DNA of 33,615 bases from CAYMAX01 sp964388595 (GCA_964388595.1 CAYMAX010000012.1:1-33615), one strand, 5' to 3'. Counted from the stretch's first letter, positions 14,249-22,805 are shown. Numbers and translations are program-made. The notes: a model not told the origin generated them from the sequence alone.

Positions 14249-15731
14249 TAATTCTTGAAATAATATTATCGATACCTGATTCAGGTTCTATGATATTGTA
14301 ATCTTTCCAGAAATCTTCATCCTTAAAGTCGGCCACTTTGTCCATAATGATATCATTCTTTCTGATTCTCTTGTCATAAGGGATTTTAAGAAGATCATAA
14401 CTCCGGTCTGTAATGGCCATCTCAGAGATGATGGTATAAGAGTCTTTGAAAAGTTTGTTTTTCCATTTGGCAGAGAACTTCAGTTCGGTGCGGGTGTAGT
14501 CAAATACCCATTGACCTTGATATTCTTTATACTGCACGAGATAGGAAGCATATTGCATCTCAGATTTGAGCTCAGCGGGTTTTTTCTTGATAAACAATGA
14601 AGATGCCTGTACACCTCTTTCTCCGACATTGACTGAGAATTCTGCGCGAGTCACTGCAAAGGAGTTCTTTTCGATGTAGAGTTTGCCGTTGAAAAGGAAG
14701 TCATTTGAATTCTCATTTTGCTTGAAAGAAATGACATAATGTGTCTTGCCATCAATAGAGACCGGCTGTTCCATTGCAAAATCATAGTATTTGGTAATAT
14801 CCTGGGGATAAACTCCCAAAAATGGATCTTTCATCAAATCTGTCTCAAAGGCAGAGTTGATACCTCCGCTGAATTTGATAAAGACGGTATCTATCTTCTT
14901 CCAATCAATACTTCCTCTTCCCTTATAAATACTTGCGCGATCCATAGTAAAGGAATTGCTATAAGATGACTTATTGATGTCAAGTGCAGCCTCTGTAAGG
15001 GTTACAAAGTTATTGCCCTTTTTAATCATCTCTCTGTAAAAGCCGGTCATTTGCATCTCTTTCTGTGGATAATTATTTGGCACATTATCTAAGGCTTTCA
15101 TTACTATAGAGGCGGCATCCTTGGGGGTAATCACTACCTCGCTCAGTTCGAAAGAATAAGGCTGTAATGCGATGGTCTTATAACCATTTCCATCTGTCAG
15201 GTCAGATATAGCAAATATTGCAGTCTCATATCCCAAATATGAGAATTTGACTGAGTCTGAGGCCATAGATGATGGGAATTTGAGAGAGAAAAATCCTTCG
15301 CCGTTGGAGACATTGCTGATTCCATTCTTCACGAGGGCAATGGAGGCAAACATCAATGGATGCTTAGTCTTGCTGTCCACGATACGTCCCTGTAAGGAAG
15401 TGATGTCTGGAAAATCTCGAGTAAGGACTATGTAATTGTTCTCGAAGAAATATTTCAATCCGGTGGCGGAGAGAACTTTGGAAAGGCAATCTTTCACAGA
15501 ATTCTTACCTTCTTTGACTTCCACCATCTTATCAATATCTACGTCTTCTTCGCTGTAAACGAAGAGATAGTCTGTCTGCTTCTCTATCTCACCTATCAGA
15601 GATGATAGGGATAATAAGCTTCCGCTGATAGTAATGGGTGCCCTTTGCTCTGAGGGGGGAAGAGGTCTGAAAGCGAATGCTGTAATCATACAAAATGAGA
15701 GCAAACACAATGTTGTTAAAATTTTTTTCAT
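14214..15731 (-). CDS. STN and carboxypeptidase-regulatory-like domain protein without a TonB barrel
   Basis: This 505-residue secreted protein has a signal peptide (hydrophobic run to about residue 20) and then an STN domain (about 33-105). That domain is the secretin/TonB-receptor N-terminal module that passes a signal to a FecR anti-sigma factor. Here it reads 'LSSLIGEIEKQTDYLFVYSEEDVD...YFFENNYIVL' in outline (written with gaps). Next comes a carboxypeptidase-D-regulatory-like beta-sandwich (about 113-200: LQGRIVDSKTKHPL, ...GEGFFSLKFP). The remaining ~300 residues are beta-rich and Lys/Tyr-rich (FYREMIKKGNN, LYIEKNSFAVTRAEF) but show no plug domain, TonB box or barrel of SusC/FecA size. 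The gene is downstream of ECF sigma and fecR in the same direction, so I infer that its STN domain feeds that pair. The function of the C-terminal part is unknown. Confidence 0.75.
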   Translation of the reverse strand: MKKILTTLCLLSFCMITAFAFRPLPPSEQRAPITISGSLLSLSSLIGEIEKQTDYLFVYSEEDVDIDKMVEVKEGKNSVKDCLSKVLSATGLKYFFENNYIVLTRDFPDITSLQGRIVDSKTKHPLMFASIALVKNGISNVSNGEGFFSLKFPSSMASDSVKFSYLGYETAIFAISDLTDGNGYKTIALQPYSFELSEVVITPKDAASIVMKALDNVPNNYPQKEMQMTGFYREMIKKGNNFVTLTEAALDINKSSYSNSFTMDRASIYKGRGSIDWKKIDTVFIKFSGGINSAFETDLMKDPFLGVYPQDITKYYDFAMEQPVSIDGKTHYVISFKQNENSNDFLFNGKLYIEKNSFAVTRAEFSVNVGERGVQASSLFIKKKPAELKSEMQYASYLVQYKEYQGQWVFDYTRTELKFSAKWKNKLFKDSYTIISEMAITDRSYDLLKIPYDKRIRKNDIIMDKVADFKDEDFWKDYNIIEPESGIDNIISRIIKQLQKKQQKK

Positions 15732-15773
15732 AACTTTGTAATTAAATAAGGGTTGATACTTTTATTTTGTGAT

Positions 15774-15806
15774 GAGCCGGTGGGTGTTTCGAGCGCCTTC
15801 CGGCTC
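15774..15806 (-). other. Hairpin between fecR and the STN-protein gene
   Basis: GAGCCGG (15774-15780) and CCGGCTC (15800-15806) form a perfect 7-bp GC-rich stem around a 19-base loop in the 79-bp spacer. On the minus strand (the direction of the genes) the bases after it are A-rich, not T-rich, so it is not a standard terminator. It may stabilise an mRNA end or mark an mRNA-processing site. A T-rich stretch follows only on the plus strand, where no gene ends. Confidence 0.5.
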
Positions 15807-15810
15807 TTTG

Positions 15811-16743
15811 TTATTTGGTGATTATAAATCTATTGTTAGCTGAATCATATTCATAGTCGAAATGATAAGCAAGCTTCAGAGTATTTAGTGCCACATCAGG
15901 TCCGTCGAGATAACGGAATTTGCCGCTTAGTCGATGATTTGCCACATCTGAATCTTCTATCACTATCTTCGCTCCAAAATAGAGTTCGAGTCTGGAAGTT
16001 ATTTCGGAGAGGGGAGCATTGTCAAACACGTAAAGACCCTCTTTCCACATCAGTTCTCCTGTCGAATTTATCGAACCCTTTACCAATTCGCCTTTTACAT
16101 CGCTTGCCGACTCATTGGGCTTCATTTTTATGGGAGAGGTCATAGAGGATGTGTTGCGAATCTCAATGGAGCCTTCCACCAATGAAGTCTTGAAATCTCC
16201 CCGGTTGTAGGCAAATACATTGAATTTGGTCCCCAAGACTTTAATGTCATATCCGCAAGATGATACTACGAATGGCAAATCCTTATTGTGAGCAACTTCA
16301 AAAAATGCTTCGCCTTCGACAAGCTCTACATGGCGTTCTTTTTGGTTGAATGATTTTGGATACCTCAATACTGACTTGGCGTTGAGCCAAACTATTGTCC
16401 CGTCTTCAAGTGTGAAGGTACTTACTTCTCCGGGGCCTGTGGATATCTCCCGAGTGCTTGGAGAGGAGTGGATGACAATAGAATTGTCATTGTTGGAGAT
16501 AATATTGTTCTTTGCAAGATATTCTCTGACAGATGGTTTATCTTGGAATCGGAGAATGACGAGGGTGCCGGCCAAAAGCACTATCACTGCAGCCGCTGCA
16601 TACCAGATGATGCTGCGGAAGTGATGAGGTGTGTGTCTCTTCTTAAAAGAAATTAACTTTCTCTCTGCAAGTTCTTTGTCTCCTTCTGCAGGGATAAGAG
16701 CCAACAACCCTTCTATATTTTTATCTGAGATTTCTCGTTTCAT
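15811..16743 (-). CDS. FecR-family anti-sigma factor
   Basis: This single-pass inner-membrane protein of 310 residues holds the ECF sigma factor in the cytoplasm and receives a periplasmic signal. An N-terminal cytoplasmic part (1-42, with many basic residues up to KKRHTPHHFR) precedes one membrane helix (about 43-64). The periplasmic FecR domain (about 100-205) shows TLEDGTIVWLNAKSVLRYP, the EGEAFFEVAH strand and KVLGTKFNVFAY. A C-terminal DUF4974-type domain (about 225-310, MWKEGLYVFDNAPLSEI... to the end) follows, which is the STN-binding part in this phylum. It sits 41 bp after the sigma gene and 79 bp before the STN-protein gene, the standard order for trans-envelope signalling except that the receptor is not a TonB-dependent transporter. 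Confidence 0.92.
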   Translation of the reverse strand: MKREISDKNIEGLLALIPAEGDKELAERKLISFKKRHTPHHFRSIIWYAAAAVIVLLAGTLVILRFQDKPSVREYLAKNNIISNNDNSIVIHSSPSTREISTGPGEVSTFTLEDGTIVWLNAKSVLRYPKSFNQKERHVELVEGEAFFEVAHNKDLPFVVSSCGYDIKVLGTKFNVFAYNRGDFKTSLVEGSIEIRNTSSMTSPIKMKPNESASDVKGELVKGSINSTGELMWKEGLYVFDNAPLSEITSRLELYFGAKIVIEDSDVANHRLSGKFRYLDGPDVALNTLKLAYHFDYEYDSANNRFIITK

Positions 16744-16784
16744 ATCTTTAAAACGAGAAGGATGATGAAAACCACTAAAAGAAA

Positions 16785-17267
16785 TTAAAAAATTAGAGAT
16801 TTCTTTAATTTTTGTATGGCAATAGAGATTTGTGTCTCTATGGTGCTGACAGATACACCTAAAATTTCGGCCGCCTCGGAATGGGTTTTCCCCTTGATTT
16901 TGCAGAGAATGATAATCTCTTTACACTTAGGTGGCAGGTCGTTGATCGCTGCTTCCAATCTCGATATCTGTGCCTCGTATTCTTCAGGGTGTTCCATACT
17001 CATCAAGTCCTGAAGGTTGGAAGAGAGTTCTTTTTCATTTTTTTTGACGGCATAGGAATGCCTGAGAAAATCTATGCATCGGTTGCGAACCAGAGTGAAG
17101 AGATAAGTTGAAGTTCCGATTTTGGGCAGCATCATCCTACGCCTTTCCCAAAGAGTCTCAAAAACATCCTGAACGATGTTCTGGGCATCATCTTCATCCT
17201 CTACATATACCTTGGCAAATCGGTATAAGCGAGCGTAATAATCGCGATAGATATCTTCAAAAGACAT
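16785..17267 (-). CDS. ECF sigma factor, Bacteroidota FecI-like
   Basis: This 160-residue RNA polymerase sigma factor has region 2 (about 8-75: YRDYYARLYRFAKVY, the DAQNIVQDVFETLWE core-binding helix and STYLFTLVRNRCIDFLR for -10 recognition) and region 4 (about 105-158: AINDLPPKCKEI, KTHSEAAEILGVSVSTIETQI helix-turn-helix, AIQKLKKSL). There is no C-terminal extension. It is released when the downstream FecR protein is signalled, and probably drives the STN-protein operon and perhaps targets outside. It lies 30 bp after the permease gene, so it may be read from the ABC operon, but it also has its own -7 box four bases before the ATG. Confidence 0.95.
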   Translation of the reverse strand: MSFEDIYRDYYARLYRFAKVYVEDEDDAQNIVQDVFETLWERRRMMLPKIGTSTYLFTLVRNRCIDFLRHSYAVKKNEKELSSNLQDLMSMEHPEEYEAQISRLEAAINDLPPKCKEIIILCKIKGKTHSEAAEILGVSVSTIETQISIAIQKLKKSLIF

Positions 17268-17271
17268 TTTT

Positions 17272-17279
17272 CAAAGATA
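17272..17279 (-). promoter_or_regulatory. -7 box of the ECF sigma gene, four bases from the ATG
   Basis: On the minus strand TATCTTTG fits TAnnTTTG and is followed by AAAA and the ATG (17267). This is the same box-to-ATG distance as in mnmA, which again predicts a leaderless transcript. Confidence 0.5.
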
Positions 17280-17297
17280 ATGCATTTCTTGCGAAAT

Positions 17298-19658
17298 CTA
17301 ATCGACTGAGATAGAATTGACAGGATTATTTCTTACAGAACGCAATACCTGGAAAGATATTGTCCCCATGGTAATCAAGAAAATAATGGCAAATGCAATG
17401 ATAAATGGGAGCACTCCCAGGGACACTTTATCAGAGAAATTATTAAGCCATACAGAGCATATATAGATGACTATGGGAATAGAGATGACAAAGCAGGTAC
17501 TAAGCAATATGACATATGAACGGGAAAACATTTTCATCACTTCGCTATCTGTGGCACCAAGTACACGCCTGATAGCTATTTCTTTGCGTTTCTGCTGTGT
17601 GTCAAAGAGTATAAGACCAAATACCCCTATCATAGAGATAATAATGGCAAGGATGCTGAATGCTTTGATTCCTTTTTCGAATTTTGCTTCTTCATCGAAA
17701 CGTTGTGCAAGAATATCGTTAAAAGACTCAAAATTGTATGGATAGGTAGGGTCCAATTCCAATAGTAATTTTTCTACATCTCTGAGGATAACTTCCTGCT
17801 CAGAACTATGGTTGAGGCGAAGATACATATAAGCGAAGCTGCCTCTGTTGTCAGGAATGACCATCATCACTGTGGGGTCAATGGCTTTCTTAAGAGAGAA
17901 CACCCTGATGTCGTCAGTAACTGCCTGTATTTTGGAAGAGAAGTAGTAGTCATCTTGAATTCGGGAATTGATAGTGCAATGATAATCTTCAATAAATTTG
18001 TTATTGACAATGGGTAAGTATGAAGTATCGTTACAATGTGTGGGTAATGAGCCTTGAATAGCAGTAAGTCCTAGAGTAGCCGGATAGTTCCAGGATACAA
18101 GCATAACTGTGGAGGATACATCCGTGGTATCAACCTTAAACAACCATCTTTGATAATTGTCTCGAGAGCATATTTTGTCTTGAGCAAAAGCCATATTTAC
18201 CACCCCGGGAATGGCATTGACAGTCTGCTCAATATATTGTGATTTTTCATATATCAGACCTGGATTTATCTCAGTGATATAAAGGTCGTTGCGGTCAAAA
18301 CCCAACTCTCCTTTGGACAGATATCTGTTTTGCTTTTGGATGACCAGAGAGCAAGTAATCAGAGAAAGAGAGATGATAAATTGAACTGAAACTAATATTT
18401 TACGAAGTAATAATCCTTTAGGAGAGAGACCAAAACTGCCTTTGAGCACCAAAGCGGGAGAAAATGATGTAGAATAATAAGATGGATATATACCGGCAAT
18501 AATTCCTATGATGACAGATAGGAGTAGAGTTCCGAGAACAATATCCCAATTGTAGGAGAGGGCAATGGAGGTAGTAGCTACATTGGCGAGAGAACTTTTC
18601 CCGATGCAAAAAACTATAAAAATGGAAAAGAGTGCGGAGAAAAATGAGGTCCATACTGCATCGGCTATAAGCGACCTTTCTATTTGGGCATTGGAACTGC
18701 CCAATACCTTTTTGGTGTTGATAGATTTGATGCGAAACGGGACCAACGCCATAGAAAAATTGGTAAAATTGATTGCTGCCAGAATGAGGATGAGAATTCC
18801 TATACTTAGAAGAATTATAGTAGTAGAGAGGCTTCCGTGGGAGGCTCGGTCATCATATAGACAATCATCAAGAAAATAGATGTCTGTCAGCGGTGTGAGA
18901 CGAATGCTGATACTTGATGTGAAGTCATTGATAGTCCTGGTTCTCTGGTAATTGTCGATAACAGCTTGCGCATCCCCGGCATTACGAAGTCTCAGATAGG
19001 CAAAACAGTTAAACTGTCCCCAATTGGTGTTGGGGATATCCATCACTACATAAATATTGTTCTTAAGCTGAGAGTTTTCAAAATCTTTATAAACTCCCGT
19101 GATAGTGAAATCATGGTTTGCTACCTGATAGAGGCCTTCCTTGGGATGGAGTTGCTTGCCCATGGCACTTTCATCGGGGAACATAATCTTGGCAAGCGAT
19201 TCTGGAATGAGGCAGCTGGCGGGCTGTTCAAGACTTTCAGCAGCTCCTTCTGCCATATTGAAGTCAAATACTTTATAAATATCTTTTGAACAGGGGTCGA
19301 AATCGAATTTAAAACCCTTTTTACCATGAGGCGTCTCTATGGTGAAATAGGTGTTATCAGTAAAAGGAAAAATGATGCAACCCGATTCTATTAAAGGGGA
19401 GGAGGCAAAAAGTTCGTTGGCGACATTCTCCGAAAATATCGGAGTAATATCGTCAACTGAAGTAAAAGGATTTTCTTCTACAAAACGCTGCTCGGCTCTG
19501 AATATCACGTCGTGATGAGGAGTGCTTCTGTCAAATCCAAATTCATGACGAACCTGGATCATTATGATAATGAAGGCGGCAAAAGCTACTGAAAGACCTA
19601 TAATATTCAGTAGATAGGCAGTTTTGAGCCTACGCAGGTTTCTAAGAAAGGAGAGCAT
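17298..19658 (-). CDS. ABC transporter permease, MacB/FtsX family (duplicated type)
   Basis: This 786-residue inner-membrane protein has the doubled layout common in Bacteroidota. An N-terminal helix (about 14-36) is followed by a MacB-like periplasmic domain (about 45-270), three helices of a first FtsX domain (about 275-400), another helix (about 420-440), a second periplasmic domain (445-655) and a final three-helix FtsX domain (about 660-775). It contains the coupling segment QQKRKEIAIRRVLGATDSEVMKMF and the C-terminal RSVRNNPVNSISVD. Such permeases usually work mechanically in efflux or lipoprotein and lipid handling, not by direct channel transport. The ATPase gene ends 3 bp upstream, so the two are clearly one transporter. 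No cargo can be named. Confidence 0.92.
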   Translation of the reverse strand: MLSFLRNLRRLKTAYLLNIIGLSVAFAAFIIIMIQVRHEFGFDRSTPHHDVIFRAEQRFVEENPFTSVDDITPIFSENVANELFASSPLIESGCIIFPFTDNTYFTIETPHGKKGFKFDFDPCSKDIYKVFDFNMAEGAAESLEQPASCLIPESLAKIMFPDESAMGKQLHPKEGLYQVANHDFTITGVYKDFENSQLKNNIYVVMDIPNTNWGQFNCFAYLRLRNAGDAQAVIDNYQRTRTINDFTSSISIRLTPLTDIYFLDDCLYDDRASHGSLSTTIILLSIGILILILAAINFTNFSMALVPFRIKSINTKKVLGSSNAQIERSLIADAVWTSFFSALFSIFIVFCIGKSSLANVATTSIALSYNWDIVLGTLLLSVIIGIIAGIYPSYYSTSFSPALVLKGSFGLSPKGLLLRKILVSVQFIISLSLITCSLVIQKQNRYLSKGELGFDRNDLYITEINPGLIYEKSQYIEQTVNAIPGVVNMAFAQDKICSRDNYQRWLFKVDTTDVSSTVMLVSWNYPATLGLTAIQGSLPTHCNDTSYLPIVNNKFIEDYHCTINSRIQDDYYFSSKIQAVTDDIRVFSLKKAIDPTVMMVIPDNRGSFAYMYLRLNHSSEQEVILRDVEKLLLELDPTYPYNFESFNDILAQRFDEEAKFEKGIKAFSILAIIISMIGVFGLILFDTQQKRKEIAIRRVLGATDSEVMKMFSRSYVILLSTCFVISIPIVIYICSVWLNNFSDKVSLGVLPFIIAFAIIFLITMGTISFQVLRSVRNNPVNSISVD

Positions 19659-19661
19659 GGA

Positions 19662-20342
19662 TTAAAGGTTGTTCTTGACGTCCGTAACGATTTGTCCATC
19701 GAAAAGATTGAGAACTCGATGTGCATATCCGGCGTCTCTCTGGCTATGTGTCACCATAACTATGGTAGTGCCTTCTCTGTTGAGTTCAGTAAGAAGTTCC
19801 ATCACTTCTTTACCATTGGTAGAGTCCAAATTACCTGTTGGCTCATCGGCGAGAATCAGTTTGGGATTGGCTACCACTGCACGTGCGATGGCAACTCTCT
19901 GTTGCTGACCGCCTGAAAGCTGTTGAGGAAAATGAGAAGCACGATGAGCGATATTCATCCTCTTGAGAATCTCATTTACACGTTCTTTACGATCTGATGC
20001 TTTTACCTTTAGGTAGATGAGAGGTAATTCTACATTTTCATAGACAGAGAGTTCTTCTATCAGGTTAAAACTCTGGAATACAAATCCAATATTACCTTTA
20101 CGATAGAGTGTGCGGTCTTTTTCTTTGAGAGAACCGACCTCTTTGCCCAGAAGTTCATATTTACCTGATGAAGGATTGTCCAAAAGGCCAAGAATATTCA
20201 GGAGTGTAGATTTACCACATCCTGAAGGTCCCATAATTGCCAAAAATTCTCCCTGTTGAATCTCGAAAGAGACGTTATTGAGTGCGATGGTCTCAATTTC
20301 TTCTGTGCGAAATACTTTACTTAAATTTTCAACTTTTAACAT
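19662..20342 (-). CDS. ABC transporter ATP-binding protein, MacB/LolD type
   Basis: This 226-residue nucleotide-binding subunit has Walker A GPSGCGKST (39-47), the Q-loop FVFQSFNL, the ABC signature LSGGQQQRVAIARA, Walker B LILADEPTGNLDS and the switch His in VMVTHS. The 'EPTGNLDS' and 'NLIEELSVYENV' patterns are typical of the MacB/LolD/FtsE group that pairs with FtsX-like permeases. It is directly followed by its permease. It is the only ABC ATPase in the window, although a second MacB-like permease without an ATPase lies at 26345-28735, so it may serve both. Upstream is a candidate sigma-54 promoter. Confidence 0.95.
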   Translation of the reverse strand: MLKVENLSKVFRTEEIETIALNNVSFEIQQGEFLAIMGPSGCGKSTLLNILGLLDNPSSGKYELLGKEVGSLKEKDRTLYRKGNIGFVFQSFNLIEELSVYENVELPLIYLKVKASDRKERVNEILKRMNIAHRASHFPQQLSGGQQQRVAIARAVVANPKLILADEPTGNLDSTNGKEVMELLTELNREGTTIVMVTHSQRDAGYAHRVLNLFDGQIVTDVKNNL

Positions 20343-20386
20343 AACTATTTAACTTTAATTATCATTTTCATTTGTGACATCAATAT

Positions 20387-20403
20387 ATCCAACTTTGTGC
20401 CAA
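20387..20403 (-). promoter_or_regulatory. Candidate sigma-54 promoter of the ATPase-permease operon
   Basis: On the minus strand the sequence reads TTGGCACAAAGTTGGAT. The -24 part TTGGCAC is a perfect match to the sigma-54 consensus. The -12 part is TGGAT instead of TTGCW, so the normally conserved GC is GA. The predicted start is near 20376, about 34 nt before the ATG. No TAnnTTTG box was found in front of this gene. Support comes from the matching arrangement in front of tolC. Confidence 0.4.
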
Positions 20404-20467
20404 ACTAAATAATGCGCTGTGTATAAGTAAGTTATGAAATTATTTTTTTATAATTGTGTCTATTTTT

Positions 20468-20497
20468 CATACATTGACTGTCTAAAAACCATACATT
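20468..20497. repeat. Direct repeats and GACTGT element upstream of the ATPase operon
   Basis: CATACATT occurs at 20468-20475 and again at 20490-20497 (22 bp apart, about two helical turns), with GACTGT at 20476-20481 between them. GACTGT begins 75 bp from the inner C of the -24 GG. This is a plausible enhancer site for an NtrC-type activator; the same hexamer sits at the same distance upstream of the tolC promoter. Confidence 0.4.
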
Positions 20498-20508
20498 AAT
20501 TTTTTTAG

Positions 20509-20516
20509 TAACTTTG
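20509..20516 (+). promoter_or_regulatory. -7 box for the antiporter gene
   Basis: TAACTTTG fits TAnnTTTG. The expected transcript start (about 20521) lies just before an ATG at 20525 that is not in the antiporter frame. Confidence 0.55.
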
Positions 20517-20559
20517 CCGCCCGTATGGAAAACAATCTGATCTGAATCTTGTAGCCGAT

Positions 20560-22791
20560 TTGGCGCTCATTTTTATCTCAGCAGGGTTTATTACTCTGAT
20601 TTTCAGATGGCTTAAACAACCACTCATCCTCGGATATATAGTTGCAGGATTTCTCGTAGGGCCTCATTTCGGATTGTTTCCAAATGTCACCAGTCCCGAT
20701 ACGGTGAAACAGTGGTCAGAGATTGGTATCATCTTCCTCTTGTTTGCTCTCGGCCTCGAGTTCAGTTTTAAAAAACTTCTCAATGTGGGGAGTACTGCAC
20801 TGATAACTGCCGGAACCATATTTATCGGGATGTTCTGCATTGGTCTCGGCGTGGGAACGATGCTCCATTGGACCTCAATGGAGAGTGTGTTTCTGGGCGG
20901 TTTGCTTTCGATGTCATCTACTACTATCATCATCAAAGCATTTGATGATCTCGGTTTGAAAAAGAAACCATTCACCGGAATTGTTTTTGGGACACTAGTG
21001 GTGGAGGATTTGATGGCTATTCTACTGATGGTGCTCCTCTCAACATTTGCCGTAAGTAAGCAATTTGCCGGCAAAGAGATGCTGTTAGGACTTCTGAAAC
21101 TTGTCTTTTTTCTCATACTCTGGTTTCTTGTTGGTATCTATGTGATTCCTTCATTGTTGAAACGAGGGCATAAATTGTTCAATGACGAGATGATACTGAT
21201 TCTCTCAGTAGGTCTCTGCTTCGGGATGGTGATGTTGGCAAGCTATGCCGGATTTTCATCTGCACTTGGTGCTTTCGTGATGGGAAGCATCTTGGCAGAA
21301 ACTATAGAAGGGGAGCGTATAGGGAAAGCTGTCAAAGGGATTAAAGACCTTTTCGGAGCGATCTTTTTTGTCTCTGTGGGGATGATGGTAGATCCGTCGA
21401 TTCTCGTACAATACTGGCTGCCTGTTCTTGTACTGACCATTGTGGTGATGATTGGCATTCCTTTTTTTGCTACTTCAGGCGTTTTGATGTCAGGACACAA
21501 TCTTTCTACAGCAGTGCGTTCAGGATGCAGTATGGCGCAGATTGGAGAATTTGCATTCATTATTGTCGGCTTGGGCTGTTCTCTCGGAGTGATGAGAGAA
21601 TTTATCTATCCTGTAGTTGTGACAGTCTCTGTGATTACCACTTTTACCACTCCATATTTCATAAAATTATCTTCTCCACTAAGCCTTTGGCTTTCAAAAC
21701 ACCTTCCTCCTGCGATGGTGAAGCGTTTTGACGAAAATTCATCGGCTTCCAAAACTATTACTAAACATAGTGATTGGAAGGTCCTTATCAAAATGTACAC
21801 CATAAGAGTTCTGATGTATTCTGTCCTTCTATTTGCCATTATTCTTGCATCTTTTACATATTTGGAGCCTTTTGTTATCCAAAAGATGCCCGATTTGAGT
21901 GCAGCGGCGACAGACTGGATATGTGTCACCATAACACTTGCAGTGATGTCTCCTTTTCTTTATGGACTTGCGACAAGTAAAGGCAAGTTATCTTCCTCAT
22001 TTACCAAGCTTTGGATGGAAAAGAGAGGCAATAAATATCCGTTGATAGCATTGACCTCATTGAGACTCTTCCTGGCCATAGGATTTTGTACCTCTGTGTT
22101 CTTCCATTATTTCGATTTTTCTTATTGGGTGTTGGGACTCATAGTGGTGGCTGTCACAGTGTTTGTCTTTTTCTCCCGCAAGAATATACTGCGATTTGAT
22201 GGCCTCGAGAAACGTTTTCTGGAGAATCTCAATCAGAAAGAGGAGTTTGAAAGGTCCAAAACGCCTATCTCTTCTTCTGTAAATTCAAAATTGACTGGGC
22301 ACGATATCCGTCTTGAAAGCATCTCTGTATCTCCCGATTCTAAGTATGTCGGGAAGCAGCTTTTCGAGGTCCCTTTCAGGAAACTATATGGCATCAACAT
22401 AGTACAAATAGTTTGTGGCAGCTTAACTATCAATATTCCATCTGCAGAGGAACATCTCTATCCATACGATACCATTTTGGTCGTAGGCACCCAATCTCAA
22501 ATCAAAACATTTATGGAGGTAATGGAAGAAGATAGTGAAGGGGAGAAAGAGCATCAACATGAGATAAAGGGAGAAGAACCTATCGTGGTGGAGTCTTTTG
22601 TTGTCAAGGATAGTTCTTATATCCATGGCAAAACATTATCCAAAGTAGGGATGCGTGATTCAGGATGTATGATTATCGGCGTAGAGCGGTCAGGTGAATC
22701 GATAATGAATCCTTCCCCGGAGTTTCTGTTCAAAGCTGGCGATGTAGTGTGGATGGTAGGTATCCATTCCGCTTGTCTGTGGTATATGTAA
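20560..22791 (+). CDS. Monovalent cation:proton antiporter (CPA2/KefB-like) with TrkA-C domains
   Basis: This 743-residue membrane protein has about twelve N-terminal helices (residues 1-370) of the Na+/H+ exchanger fold, including LKQPLILGYIVAGFLVGPHFGLFPN and FLLFALGLEFSFKKL and the family's EDLMAILLMVLL acidic site. It also has extra hydrophobic helices at about 410-530 and two C-terminal RCK_C/TrkA-C regulatory domains (about 570-655 and 668-740). It probably exchanges K+ or Na+ for H+. The start is uncertain. The first candidate in frame is TTG at 20560, the frame is open from 20512, and homologues have about a dozen residues before 'DLALIFISAG'. An ATG at 20525, well placed after a -7 box, is one base out of frame. 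The C-terminus (GDVVWMVGIHSACLWYM) is slightly short. Confidence 0.88.
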   Translation: MALIFISAGFITLIFRWLKQPLILGYIVAGFLVGPHFGLFPNVTSPDTVKQWSEIGIIFLLFALGLEFSFKKLLNVGSTALITAGTIFIGMFCIGLGVGTMLHWTSMESVFLGGLLSMSSTTIIIKAFDDLGLKKKPFTGIVFGTLVVEDLMAILLMVLLSTFAVSKQFAGKEMLLGLLKLVFFLILWFLVGIYVIPSLLKRGHKLFNDEMILILSVGLCFGMVMLASYAGFSSALGAFVMGSILAETIEGERIGKAVKGIKDLFGAIFFVSVGMMVDPSILVQYWLPVLVLTIVVMIGIPFFATSGVLMSGHNLSTAVRSGCSMAQIGEFAFIIVGLGCSLGVMREFIYPVVVTVSVITTFTTPYFIKLSSPLSLWLSKHLPPAMVKRFDENSSASKTITKHSDWKVLIKMYTIRVLMYSVLLFAIILASFTYLEPFVIQKMPDLSAAATDWICVTITLAVMSPFLYGLATSKGKLSSSFTKLWMEKRGNKYPLIALTSLRLFLAIGFCTSVFFHYFDFSYWVLGLIVVAVTVFVFFSRKNILRFDGLEKRFLENLNQKEEFERSKTPISSSVNSKLTGHDIRLESISVSPDSKYVGKQLFEVPFRKLYGINIVQIVCGSLTINIPSAEEHLYPYDTILVVGTQSQIKTFMEVMEEDSEGEKEHQHEIKGEEPIVVESFVVKDSSYIHGKTLSKVGMRDSGCMIIGVERSGESIMNPSPEFLFKAGDVVWMVGIHSACLWYM

Positions 22792-22805
22792 ATATACTAT
22801 ATTTG
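22773..22805 (+). promoter_or_regulatory. Promoter of the aldehyde dehydrogenase gene
   Basis: TTG (22773-22775) and TATATTTG (22798-22805) resemble the -33 and -7 boxes with a 22-base gap, slightly long. The box overlaps the antiporter's end, and the ATG follows 18 bases after it. Confidence 0.5.

Noticed and set aside
15732..15739. Plus-strand TAACTTTG box at the STN gene start
   Set aside because: No plus-strand gene follows; a chance match to a short consensus.
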